Assembly (NCBI GenBank): GCA_937952135.1
Contig: CALFYL010000293.1
Location: 1-19,505 of the forward strand
Direction of reading: 5' to 3'
DNA length: 19,505 nt
Origin: an uncultured Planctomycetia bacterium
GTDB lineage: Bacteria > Planctomycetota > UBA1135 > GCA-002686595
Positions 1 to 6,846 of this stretch are shown here, one piece after another; within the stretch, counting starts at the first letter, position 1, and the number at the start of each line of letters is the position of its first letter. A program made the translations under genes and the position numbers. The notes under the pieces were generated by a model. The model saw nothing but the letters and a program-made list of their open reading frames with translations, did not search any database and was not told the origin of the DNA.

Positions 1-639
1 GTGCTCGAGCACCGCGGGCTGCACATGGGCGCGGACCTCGACGAGGCGGCCTTCGTTCCGGCGGCCACAGCGATGCGCATGTTCGATCGCCGCTCGCTGT
101 TTCGCGTGCTCTTGATGCTGCGCTCGCCCGCGGACCTCGAGAGCGCGCGCGCCGTCGCCGACCGCATCCTGCGCGAGCGCCACGGCCGCGAGGACTTCAC
201 GCTCATCACGCCCGACGCGATCATCGGCTCGCTGACCCGGATCCTCGGCGTCCTCACGCTCGCGCTCACGGGCATCGCGGCGATCTCGCTCGGCGTCGCC
301 GGCATCGGGATCATGAACGTGATGCTGGTGTCGGTGAGCGAGCGCCGCGCCGAGATCGGGCTCCTGCGCGCGATCGGCGCCGCGCGCTTGCACATCGTCA
401 CGCTGTTCCTGCTCGAGGCGGCGCTCCTGTCGGTCGCCGGCGGCGTGCTGGGCGTCGCGCTCGGCTGGGTGCTCGCCGGCGTGGCGCGCGGCTTCTTCCC
501 GACCTTCGAGGCCGCTCCGCCCGGCTGGGCCATCGGCGCCGCGCTCGGCGTCGCGTTGGTGGTCGGCCTCGGCTTCGGCGTCTTCCCGGCGCGCAACGCG
601 GCGCGCCTCGACCCCGTGCTGGCGCTCTCGAAGCGATGA
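1..639 (+). CDS. MacB/FtsX-type ABC transporter permease, C-terminal part (5' truncated by window)
   Basis: This is the C-terminal 212 residues of an inner-membrane ABC transporter permease of the MacB/LolC/FtsX kind. These proteins move lipoproteins, drugs or peptides, or drive envelope machinery, using a separate ATPase. The visible part holds the end of the periplasmic MacB_PCD domain (to about residue 75), a membrane helix at about 80-110, the cytoplasmic loop SERRAEIGLLRAIGA that is a family hallmark, then two more helices (about 133-160 and 175-195). It ends in the typical ARLDPVLALSKR tail. The GTG at position 1 is probably not the true start, because family members have an N-terminal helix and about 200 more residues. 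The stop overlaps the next gene's start (ATGA at 636-639). No ATPase gene is visible and it probably lies upstream. The substrate cannot be told from the sequence. Confidence 0.9.
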   Translation: MLEHRGLHMGADLDEAAFVPAATAMRMFDRRSLFRVLLMLRSPADLESARAVADRILRERHGREDFTLITPDAIIGSLTRILGVLTLALTGIAAISLGVAGIGIMNVMLVSVSERRAEIGLLRAIGAARLHIVTLFLLEAALLSVAGGVLGVALGWVLAGVARGFFPTFEAAPPGWAIGAALGVALVVGLGFGVFPARNAARLDPVLALSKR

Positions 640-1835
640 ATCTCCGCTCGCGCCTCGCCTTCTGCTTCACCGCGCTGCGCGAACACGCGCTGCGCACGGC
701 GCTGTCGATGCTCGGCATCGCCATCGGCGTGGCGTCGGTGACGCTCCTCACTTCCGTCGGCGAGGGCGCGCGCACCTTCGTCGCGGCGCAGTTCTCGCAG
801 TTCGGCACGAACCTGTTGCAGATCACGCCCGGACGCACGGAAACGGTCGGAATCCCCGGCGTTCTCGGCGGTTCGACGCGCAAGCTCACCTTCGCGGACG
901 CGCAGAGTCTGGAGCGCGTGCGCGGCGTCGAGGAGGTCGTGCCGACGATCGTCGGCCAGGGCGCGGTCGAAGGCGGGGGACGCACGCGCGACGTGTACGT
1001 GATCGGGACGACGAGCAACGCGACGAGCGTGTGGAGCATGCCGGTGCGGCGCGGCGTGTTCTTGAGCGCCGAGGACGCGACGCGGTCGGGCTCGGGCGCG
1101 GTTCTCGGGCCCAAGCTCGCGCGCGAGCTGTTCGAGGGCGCCGACGCACTCGGTCAGTGGGTGCGCATCGCGGGCGCGCGGCTGCGCGTGGTGGGTGTGA
1201 TGGAATCGAAGGGCGAGATGCTGGCCTTCGATCTCGACGACGTGGCGTACGTCGACCTCGCGACCGCGTCGCGGCTCTTCAACACCGACGAGCTGAGCGA
1301 GATCGACGTGTCGTTCTCGCAGTACCTCGGCGCCGAGGCCGTGGTGGAAGGCGTTCGCGTCGTCTTGACGCAGCGCCACGGTCGCGAGGACTTCACGGTG
1401 CTCACGCAGGCCGCGATGCTGGAAGCCTTCGACTCGGTTCTGCGCGCCGTGACACTCGCCGTGGCCGCGATCGGCGGCGTCTCGCTGCTCGTCGGCGCGA
1501 TCGGCGTGCTGACGATCCTGTGGATCGCGGTCGGGGAGCGCACGCACGAGATCGGCCTCTTGCGCGCCATCGGCGCGACGCGCGGCGAGATCCTGCGCAT
1601 TTTCCTGCTCGAAGCGGCGCTGCTCGCGGGCCTCGGCGGCCTCGCGGGACTCGCCTTTGCTTACGTGGTTGCCCTCGCGCTCGGTGCGCTCGTCCCGGCT
1701 CTGCCCATCGAGCACTCGCCGGCCTTCGCGGCCGCCGGACTCGCGACGAGCGTGCTCACCGGCCTGCTCGCCGGCGCCGCCCCCGCGCGCCGCGCCGCGC
1801 AACTCGACCCGATCGAAGCGCTGCGGACGCAGTGA
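636..1835 (+). CDS. MacB/FtsX-type ABC transporter permease (second of tandem pair)
   Basis: This is a full-length permease of 399 residues, normal for the family. Helix 1 (about 20-40) has the usual LRTALSMLGIAIGVASV sequence. A periplasmic MacB_PCD domain (about 41-265) follows, then three C-terminal helices (about 270-298, 320-350 and 362-382) with the FtsX-domain loop GERTHEIGLLRAIGATRGEI and the closing tail RRAAQLDPIEALRTQ. It is a paralogue of the upstream permease: both carry the peptide RHGREDFT just before the second helix and nearly the same loop. The ATG at 636 overlaps the upstream stop by 4 nt, so the two are translationally coupled and probably form a heterodimer. The 3' end lies only 9 nt from the stop of the convergent secretin-like gene, which leaves no room for a classical terminator. 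Substrate unknown. Confidence 0.93.
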   Translation: MNLRSRLAFCFTALREHALRTALSMLGIAIGVASVTLLTSVGEGARTFVAAQFSQFGTNLLQITPGRTETVGIPGVLGGSTRKLTFADAQSLERVRGVEEVVPTIVGQGAVEGGGRTRDVYVIGTTSNATSVWSMPVRRGVFLSAEDATRSGSGAVLGPKLARELFEGADALGQWVRIAGARLRVVGVMESKGEMLAFDLDDVAYVDLATASRLFNTDELSEIDVSFSQYLGAEAVVEGVRVVLTQRHGREDFTVLTQAAMLEAFDSVLRAVTLAVAAIGGVSLLVGAIGVLTILWIAVGERTHEIGLLRAIGATRGEILRIFLLEAALLAGLGGLAGLAFAYVVALALGALVPALPIEHSPAFAAAGLATSVLTGLLAGAAPARRAAQLDPIEALRTQ

Positions 1836-1844
1836 GCGGCGCGC

Positions 1845-2894
1845 TCACTTGGATTCCGCCGGCGCTGCCTGTCGGTTCACGCGTTTAGCGGTCACCACGA
1901 GCGCCAGGTCGCCTTCGTTGTCCTGCGCCGGGGTCGACAACACGACCGACGCGCCGTCGCGCACCACGACGGAGGAAACGATGCGAACGGTCGCGACCTC
2001 GGGCAGTCCGATCTCGACCTCGGTCGGCTGCGTCGCGCTCAAGCGGATCTTGCGCGTGCGAATCGGACGCAGGATCTGCGCGTTGTGGAGCTTCAGGTCG
2101 AGCACGAACAACTGGCCCGGCAACGGCGTGGCGCGGAGGTCCAGGACGACGCCCTCGTTGATCGCCGCGATCTGCGGGTCCGCGATCTCCTGGCGACCGG
2201 GCTCCACGATCTCCACCGTGTAGTCCTTGACGTACGCAACCTGGTTGAGCACCGAGATGTTGGCGCGTTGATTGGCGTTCAGCTGCAGTTTCGGCGCGCT
2301 GATGGATTGCACGTCAGGGGTCGAAAGCAATTGCTCCACCAAGGCGTCGCGGTGCGCATCGCTCGACAACATGGCGCTCGAGTCGACGCCCAGCTTGCCG
2401 AGCAGCCCGCGCGGAAGCGTGAGAAGCCGTACCTCGACTTGGATCAAGCCGTCGAAGTTCCGCTGTGTTTGCAGGAACTCTTCAAGCCAGAGTTGTTGAT
2501 CGCGCCGCAGGTTGGCGACGAGTGTGCCTGTGCTGGAGAGTTGGAGGTGCTCTGGAGCGTCGCCGAGCTTCGGCGTCAGGAGCTTGAGCAGGAGCTGTTC
2601 GAAACTCTTGCTGGCAGACGCGAAGCGCGCGGCTTCGCGTACCTGCTTCTCGGCGTCCGTGACCTCGGCGGTCGTCGACTCGACGGTCGTGCGAGTCGTC
2701 GCGACATCGACTCCGAGCTCCGGAGGAGTGACATCCAGCGTGAACCGCTCGACGAGGTCGCGCACCTCGTAGATCGCGAGCGAGCACTCACCTCTCGCGC
2801 CTTCGACGTGCGCTGGCGCGAACTGGGTCTGGGAAGCCAACGCCGGGCCCGCGCACATCGCGAGCGAGAGCAGAGAAAGGAGGGCGAGGTTCAT
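1845..2894 (-). CDS. exported secretin-domain (type II/III secretion-like) protein
   Basis: This 349-residue exported protein begins with a clear signal peptide (residues 1-20, cleavage after PALA). The mature N-terminus has a short IYEVRDLVERF segment like that opening many secretin-like proteins. A charged, coiled-coil-prone stretch (about 65-105) follows. Residues 115-160 (TLVANLRRDQQLWLEEFL and IQVEVRLLTLP) match the N-domain preceding a secretin core. Residues 190-320 look like the core itself: LLSTPDVQSISAPKLQLN, NQRANISVLNQVAYVKDY, then VVLDLRATPLPG and a final VVVRDGASVVLSTP. At 349 residues it is much shorter than a GspD or PilQ secretin, so pore formation is doubtful. The start is the ATG at 2894 because it gives the signal peptide and overlaps the upstream stop by 4 nt. 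It is the last gene of a sigma-factor operon. A regulatory or envelope-sensing role is inference. Confidence 0.78.
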   Translation of the reverse strand: MNLALLSLLSLAMCAGPALASQTQFAPAHVEGARGECSLAIYEVRDLVERFTLDVTPPELGVDVATTRTTVESTTAEVTDAEKQVREAARFASASKSFEQLLLKLLTPKLGDAPEHLQLSSTGTLVANLRRDQQLWLEEFLQTQRNFDGLIQVEVRLLTLPRGLLGKLGVDSSAMLSSDAHRDALVEQLLSTPDVQSISAPKLQLNANQRANISVLNQVAYVKDYTVEIVEPGRQEIADPQIAAINEGVVLDLRATPLPGQLFVLDLKLHNAQILRPIRTRKIRLSATQPTEVEIGLPEVATVRIVSSVVVRDGASVVLSTPAQDNEGDLALVVTAKRVNRQAAPAESK

Positions 2895-3424
2895 GGCTGG
2901 AGCTGCGAGGTGCGGATCGTGGCGACGGAAAAGGCGATGGCCGAGCCTTCGACGGCCCGCCGGTGAACTTCCCGCGAACTCGAGTCGGAGAGCGCGTCGA
3001 TCTGCACCTCGCGGATCTCGTCGGCGGTGCGGTGCGTGAACGTGGCGCGCAATTCGAGCAGCGCGATGCAGGGCTGGAGAACGAAGCCCGGCGGCGCGCT
3101 CGGGGCGAAGTCTGCGGCGCCGGTCGAAGCCTGCGCGGCGTCGGCGACGTGCTCCGTCGGCCGGTCCGCGGCGCTCTGCAGGTGTCGCAGCGTGAGAAGT
3201 GCTGCGGCGCCCGCTGCAACGGCGATCAGCGCCGCGGCCGTTCGGCGAACGCGCGCAGGCTGCGGCGCACGTTCGAGCTTGCTCGCGGCGCGCAGCAAGC
3301 GTTCGAGCTCGCCAAACCGATCCGGCGATCCCTCGAGCTCCCGCTGGACCAGCGGGTCCGCCAGCGGGTCGCGGCGCTGGTCGAGCGCGGCGTTCACGCG
3401 CTCCCAAAAGGCGTCGGCGTTCAT
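2891..3424 (-). CDS. small single-pass membrane protein in anti-sigma-factor position
   Basis: This protein of 177 residues has no family I can name with certainty. Residues 1-58 are a charged, soluble, mostly helical segment (WERVNAALDQRRDPLADPLVQ). One hydrophobic helix follows at about 62-80 (ALIAVAAGAAALLTL). The C-terminal 95 residues would lie in the periplasm and include the stretch PPGFVLQPCIALLELRATFT. This topology, a cytoplasmic N-terminus of about 60 residues plus one helix, and its place directly behind an ECF sigma gene, are what an anti-sigma factor would show. No zinc-binding anti-sigma motif (HxxxCxxC) is present. The start at 3424 overlaps the sigma stop by 4 nt, and its own stop overlaps the secretin-like gene start by 4 nt. 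An anti-sigma role is inference from position and topology. Confidence 0.75.
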   Translation of the reverse strand: MNADAFWERVNAALDQRRDPLADPLVQRELEGSPDRFGELERLLRAASKLERAPQPARVRRTAAALIAVAAGAAALLTLRHLQSAADRPTEHVADAAQASTGAADFAPSAPPGFVLQPCIALLELRATFTHRTADEIREVQIDALSDSSSREVHRRAVEGSAIAFSVATIRTSQLQP

Positions 3425-3948
3425 TTCGTGTCCCTCCGATCGCGGCCGCGCTCGGCGATCTTGCGGCGCGCGCGGTGCAAGTGCGACTTGACGGTGCCGG
3501 CCGGCATCGCGAGCGCGGCGGCGATCTCTTCGATCGACTGTCCGGCGGTGTGGAAGCGCAGGAGCACGTCGCGCTCGACCTTTGCGAGCGGCGCGAGCAG
3601 GCGTTCGAGCTCGTCGCGCTGCTCGAACGGGTCGACCGCCGGCGCTCGCGGCTCGTGGAGTTCTGCGTCGAAGGACTCGGGCGAGCGCGCGTGCCGAGCT
3701 CGGTGGTCGATCAGCACGCGCAGAGCGACGCCGCGCAGCCACGCGCCGACGGGACGCCGCTCGTCGAAGGCGTTGCGGTAGCGCAACGCGCGCGCGAGGG
3801 TCTCTTGCGCGAGGTCGTCCACGTGCTGCCGCGCCGCGCTTTCACCGGCGATGCGCCCCAGGAACGCGCGCAATGCCGGCGCCTCCGCGCTCAGCCGCGC
3901 CTCGAGGGTCGGCGGCGGATCGTCGGCCGGTCGGGCGTTCGAGGGCAT
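3421..3948 (-). CDS. ECF-type RNA polymerase sigma factor (sigma-70 family)
   Basis: This is a 175-residue alternative sigma factor that would direct RNA polymerase to a dedicated promoter set. Region 2 lies at about 24-88, with the core-binding motif DDLAQETLARALRY and the GAWLRGVALRVLIDHRAR segment. Region 4 lies at about 117-166, with the helix-turn-helix SIEEIAAALAMPAGTVKSHLHRAR. The linker (about 89-112) is short, as in ECF sigmas. The ATG at 3948 gives a usual-length N-terminus. An in-frame ATG at 4047 would add 33 low-complexity residues, and neither start has a clear Shine-Dalgarno sequence, so the start is not settled. It leads a three-gene operon with 4-nt overlaps, followed by the small membrane protein and the secretin-domain protein. 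ECF operons often autoregulate, but I could not identify a promoter matching a known ECF class. Confidence 0.9.
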   Translation of the reverse strand: MPSNARPADDPPPTLEARLSAEAPALRAFLGRIAGESAARQHVDDLAQETLARALRYRNAFDERRPVGAWLRGVALRVLIDHRARHARSPESFDAELHEPRAPAVDPFEQRDELERLLAPLAKVERDVLLRFHTAGQSIEEIAAALAMPAGTVKSHLHRARRKIAERGRDRRDTK

Positions 3949-4100
3949 GGCGAAGGATTCGGACACGGCGTCGTTGGGCTCCTCTACCGCGCTTGCGGCG
4001 CGCGAAGTTGCAGGATTCTGCCGCTGCTCGCCCGGAGGGGGCGCCATTTCGAAGCGCGAGGCTGCCGGGCGCATCCGCGGGCGCCAGAATGCCCGCGCCC

Positions 4101-5078
4101 ATGAAGTTCCACGCACTCGCGCTGTCGACGGCCGTGCTCTCGGCGCTCGCCGTCGCACAGAAGCCCTTTCCGACCGACAAAACGATCACGCTGCGCGAAG
4201 AGGGCGTGCGTTACTACGTCGAGGGGCGCGTGACGATCCCGAGCTCGGTGTCCGTCACGAGCTTGCGCGCCACGCACATCGAGGGCCGCGGCGAGGGCGC
4301 GGTGATCGAGGTCAGCGGCGCCCTGGAGTTCAAAGCCGTCACCGGCGGCGAGGTCTCGCTCGAGAACGTTTGGATCGAGCTCGCGCCGGACGCCAAGAAC
4401 CTCTACCTGTCGCGCTGCAGCTTCAAGAGCGGCGGTCTGCGCACCGCGGAGGATGCGCCGACCTCGGCGAAGATCTTCGGCGAGAACAACAAGTTCGAGA
4501 ACGACGCGCGCATCGAGCTCACCGTGGCGGCGGCGGACATCGCCATCCACGGCGGTGCGTCGCGCCGGCCGGTCGTGATCCGCGGCGCGCCGCTGTCGGA
4601 CAAGTCGGCGAACAAGAGCCGCCTGTTCATGCTCTCGTGGAACGGCCAGGAAAACGGCCGGCCCAAGAACATGGGCGGCGGTCTGGTCGTCGAAGGCCTC
4701 GCGGACGTGCTCGTGCGCAACTGCGACATCCGCGGCGCACTGACGCGCTTCGCCGACTGCCCCAAGCTCGAGTTCGACGGCAACCTCGTGCTGTCCTCGA
4801 GCGCCGAGTTCGAGCAGTCCACGTATGGACGCTTCGGCTCGACGCGCATCTCGAACACCGACTTTCGGCTCGACGGCAAACTGCGTTTGATCTCGCCCGC
4901 GCAGGACAAGAAGGCCGAACGCCTGCTGCTCGACCACTGCTGGTTCGGCGGCCCGGTCGAGCCCGCGGAGATCACCGGCCCGATCGTCGTCGATCAAACC
5001 GTCGATCCGGCGAGCGGCGTGCTCGCGACGTACAAGAAGACCGCGGCGAACCCCAACGGGCTCGCCGGCAAGCCCTGA
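4101..5078 (+). CDS. secreted beta-helix-like protein of unknown function
   Basis: This exported protein of 325 residues has a signal peptide at 1-19 (hydrophobic core ALALSTAVLSALA, likely cleavage after AVA). The mature part is a run of short beta-strand units with recurrent turns such as IEGRGEGAVIEVSGALEF, VSLENVWIEL, LYLSRCSFKSGG, LVVEGLADVLVRNCDI and LLLDHCWFGG. The alternation of small hydrophobic strands with Asn/Cys/Asp turns is typical of right-handed parallel beta-helices of the pectate-lyase type, though no catalytic signature is visible. An in-frame ATG 12 nt upstream (4089) would add MPAP. I prefer 4101 because it gives a cleaner signal peptide. It is divergent from the sigma operon, with about 150 nt between the preferred starts, and is followed by a perfect hairpin at 5096-5116. 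Function unknown: carbohydrate binding or surface adhesion are possibilities only. Confidence 0.78.
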   Translation: MKFHALALSTAVLSALAVAQKPFPTDKTITLREEGVRYYVEGRVTIPSSVSVTSLRATHIEGRGEGAVIEVSGALEFKAVTGGEVSLENVWIELAPDAKNLYLSRCSFKSGGLRTAEDAPTSAKIFGENNKFENDARIELTVAAADIAIHGGASRRPVVIRGAPLSDKSANKSRLFMLSWNGQENGRPKNMGGGLVVEGLADVLVRNCDIRGALTRFADCPKLEFDGNLVLSSSAEFEQSTYGRFGSTRISNTDFRLDGKLRLISPAQDKKAERLLLDHCWFGGPVEPAEITGPIVVDQTVDPASGVLATYKKTAANPNGLAGKP

Positions 5079-5095
5079 AGCGCGCTCGGCGCTTC

Positions 5096-5116
5096 GCGTC
5101 GCGTGCGCCGCGACGC
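5096..5116 (+). terminator. terminator-like hairpin after the beta-helix gene
   Basis: GCGTCGCG (5096-5103) pairs perfectly with CGCGACGC (5109-5116) around a 5-nt loop, starting 17 nt after the stop codon. No T-tract follows, so if it terminates it is not a classical intrinsic terminator. The -10-like element of the next gene begins only 9 nt after it. Confidence 0.4.
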
Positions 5117-5125
5117 CGCCAACGC

Positions 5126-5138
5126 TAGCTTGCGCGGC
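5126..5138 (+). promoter_or_regulatory. putative -10-region element (TAGCTTGCGCGGC) before tryptophan dioxygenase
   Basis: TAGCTT fits the TANNNT pattern of a sigma-70 -10 box. The same 13-nt string occurs directly before the start codon at 11227, and a 10/13 match lies before the SEC-C gene. No TTGACA-like -35 box is visible at 16-18 nt upstream. The expected transcription start is around 5138, giving a leader of about 24 nt. Confidence 0.4.
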
Positions 5139-5150
5139 CCGCGACGAACG

Positions 5151-5165
5151 ATGACTCCACCATGA
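5151..5165 (+). other. four-codon leader ORF (MTPP) overlapping the dioxygenase start
   Basis: ATG ACT CCA CCA TGA reads as a mini-ORF whose TGA (5163-5165) overlaps the ATG of tryptophan 2,3-dioxygenase (5162-5164) in the same ATGA arrangement that joins genes elsewhere in the window. The dioxygenase has no Shine-Dalgarno sequence, so restart after the mini-ORF is possible. Chance occurrence is also possible. Confidence 0.25.
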
Positions 5166-6271
5166 CCGCCCGCCCGACGAACTACTGGGACTACATCCGC
5201 GTCGAAGAGCTGCTCGCGTTGCAACGCGGGCTCGAGGACGACGATTCGAAGCTCGCCAACGACGAGGTGCTGTTCATCACGGTGCACCAGGTCTTCGAGC
5301 TGTGGTTCAAGCTGATCCTGCGCGAGATGCGCAGCGCGCGCGACCTGTTCCGCCACGAGCGCGTGGCCGAGCAGCAGCTCTCCGGCGCCGTCCGCGGCCT
5401 CAAGCGCATCAGCACGATCCTGCGCATGGCGCAGCAGCACTTCGAGGTGATGGAGACCCTCACCACGCGCGAGTACCTCGCCTTCCGCGACAAGCTGATG
5501 GGCGCGTCGGGCTTCCAGAGCGCGCAACTGCGCCAGATCGAGATCCTGTTCGGGCTCGACGAGGCCGAACGCATCCCGCTCGGAATCGACGGCGACTACA
5601 AGAAGGCGCTGCGGAGCTTCGGCGGCGACGCGTCGCCGGCGCTCGAGCGCGTGGAGCACTCGCTGGCCGACATGCCGACGCTGAAGTCCGCCATCGAGAA
5701 CTGGCTCTACCGCGCGCCGATCGACGGCGTGGGGCCCGGCGACGCGAACTCGAGCGCGGAGCTCGAGCGCTTCGTCGAGTCGTTCCTCGGAGCGCACGGC
5801 GGGTGCGTCGACGCGGCCCGCGACCGCGCGCTGTCGCTCGACTGGGGCACGGGCGACCGCGACCGCTTGAGCGAGCGCTACGAGAGCGAGAAGCGCTCGG
5901 CGCGCGCGTTCTTCGAGCCGGCGGCCGACGAGGGCGGCGAACGCACTCGCCGGATCCGCGCGGCGATGATCTTCATCGTGACGTACCGCGAGCTGCCCTT
6001 GCTCGCCTGGCCGCGCGAAGTGCTCGACGCGTTGGTCGAGCTGGAGCAGTACTTCGTGATCTTCCGCCAGCGCCATGCGCGCATGGTCGAGCGCGTCATC
6101 GGCCGCCGCACAGGCACCGGCGGCTCCGCCGGCGTCGACTACCTCGATCAAACCGCGCTCAAGTACCGCATCTTCCGCGACCTGTGGGCCGTGCGAACCC
6201 TGCAGATCCCGCTCGCGGCCGCGCCCGCCTTGCAGCGCCCCGAGTTCTACGGCTTCAAGAGCGGCGTCTAG
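5162..6271 (+). CDS. kynA: tryptophan 2,3-dioxygenase
   Basis: This heme enzyme opens the indole ring of L-tryptophan with O2 to give N-formylkynurenine, the first and committed step of the kynurenine pathway. The 369 residues match bacterial and animal tryptophan dioxygenases. The N-terminal YWDYIRVEELLALQ leads to the active-site stretch FITVHQVFELWFK, where His42 is the conserved substrate-contacting histidine. C-terminally, FRQRHARMVERVIG provides His305 as the likely axial heme ligand, followed by the substrate-carboxylate loop GTGGSAGVDYL (318-328) and DLWAVRTL. The start at 5162 is supported by family alignment, since YWDYI lies close to the N-terminus in homologues. No kynurenine formamidase or kynureninase is nearby, so the next steps must be encoded elsewhere. 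A DinB-fold gene follows after 12 nt and is probably co-transcribed. Confidence 0.96.
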   Translation: MTARPTNYWDYIRVEELLALQRGLEDDDSKLANDEVLFITVHQVFELWFKLILREMRSARDLFRHERVAEQQLSGAVRGLKRISTILRMAQQHFEVMETLTTREYLAFRDKLMGASGFQSAQLRQIEILFGLDEAERIPLGIDGDYKKALRSFGGDASPALERVEHSLADMPTLKSAIENWLYRAPIDGVGPGDANSSAELERFVESFLGAHGGCVDAARDRALSLDWGTGDRDRLSERYESEKRSARAFFEPAADEGGERTRRIRAAMIFIVTYRELPLLAWPREVLDALVELEQYFVIFRQRHARMVERVIGRRTGTGGSAGVDYLDQTALKYRIFRDLWAVRTLQIPLAAAPALQRPEFYGFKSGV

Positions 6272-6283
6272 GCCCCGCGCGCC

Positions 6284-6820
6284 ATGTCCCAGGACCTCTC
6301 GCTCGAAGTCGAGTTCGCCTCACTGGAGGAGTCGTACCGCGAGATCGAACGCACGCTGTCGCTGCCCGCGACGGCGGTGCAGCGCGTGGTCGCCGAAGTG
6401 TCCGGCTGGAGCGTCGAACACCACATCGCGCATGTTTCGCTCGCGAACGAGCTCGTCGTGCGAAATCTCCGCAGCCTGCTGAAGGGCGCCGGGCCGTTCG
6501 TCGTCGAAGTCGGCGAGCCGCCCGCGGAGGCTCTGGCGGTGCTCACGGCCGGGAAGTTTCCGCGCGGACGCGCGCAGTCGCCGCGCATCGTGCGCCCGCC
6601 GGAAACCGTCAACCGCGAGTACCTGGACGAGTGGCTCGCGGGAAACGCCCGCGATTTCGCGGAGCTTCGCGGGAAGGCCGCGCAGCTGGACGTCTGCAGC
6701 TTGAAGGTGCCGCACCAGATCCTCGGTCCGCTCAGCGCCGCGCAGTGGGTGCGCTTCGCCGCCACGCACACGCGCCACCACCTCGACATCGCGCGCGAGA
6801 TCCTGGCCGCGGCGCGTTGA
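6284..6820 (+). CDS. DinB-fold metal-dependent protein
   Basis: This 178-residue cytoplasmic protein has the DinB/YfiT four-helix-bundle pattern. One histidine cluster sits at the end of the second predicted helix (GWSVEHHIAHVSLANELVV, His46/47/50). The second is in the last helix (ATHTRHHLDIAREIL, His162/165/166). In this superfamily such histidines form a metal-binding triad, and characterised members include thiol transferases and bacillithiol or mycothiol S-transferases. The substrate here is unknown. The gene starts 12 nt after the tryptophan dioxygenase stop and should share its transcript. I see no chemical reason that ties it to tryptophan breakdown. The start at 6284 gives the normal family length. 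The convergent DUF547 gene stops 26 nt downstream. Confidence 0.8.
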   Translation: MSQDLSLEVEFASLEESYREIERTLSLPATAVQRVVAEVSGWSVEHHIAHVSLANELVVRNLRSLLKGAGPFVVEVGEPPAEALAVLTAGKFPRGRAQSPRIVRPPETVNREYLDEWLAGNARDFAELRGKAAQLDVCSLKVPHQILGPLSAAQWVRFAATHTRHHLDIAREILAAAR

Positions 6821-6846
6821 CGCCGGCCCCGCGGATCGGCGCGAGC

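Noticed and set aside
398..1114. A 238-codon minus-strand frame under the permeases
   Set aside because: It has Arg/Pro/Ser-rich composition without motifs. The opposite strand encodes two continuous membrane proteins.
3948..4158. A longer sigma factor starting at 4158 or 4047
   Set aside because: The added residues are low-complexity and unlike any sigma N-terminus. 3948 was kept as the start, although 4047 cannot be excluded.
5157..5165. A Kozak-like CCACCATG before the dioxygenase start
   Set aside because: The genome is clearly bacterial and the match is explained by the overlapping mini-ORF or by chance.
6821..6841. A small hairpin (CGCCG/CGGCG) between the convergent DinB-fold and DUF547 genes
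   Set aside because: It has only 5 bp and no T-tract, which is expected by chance at this GC content.
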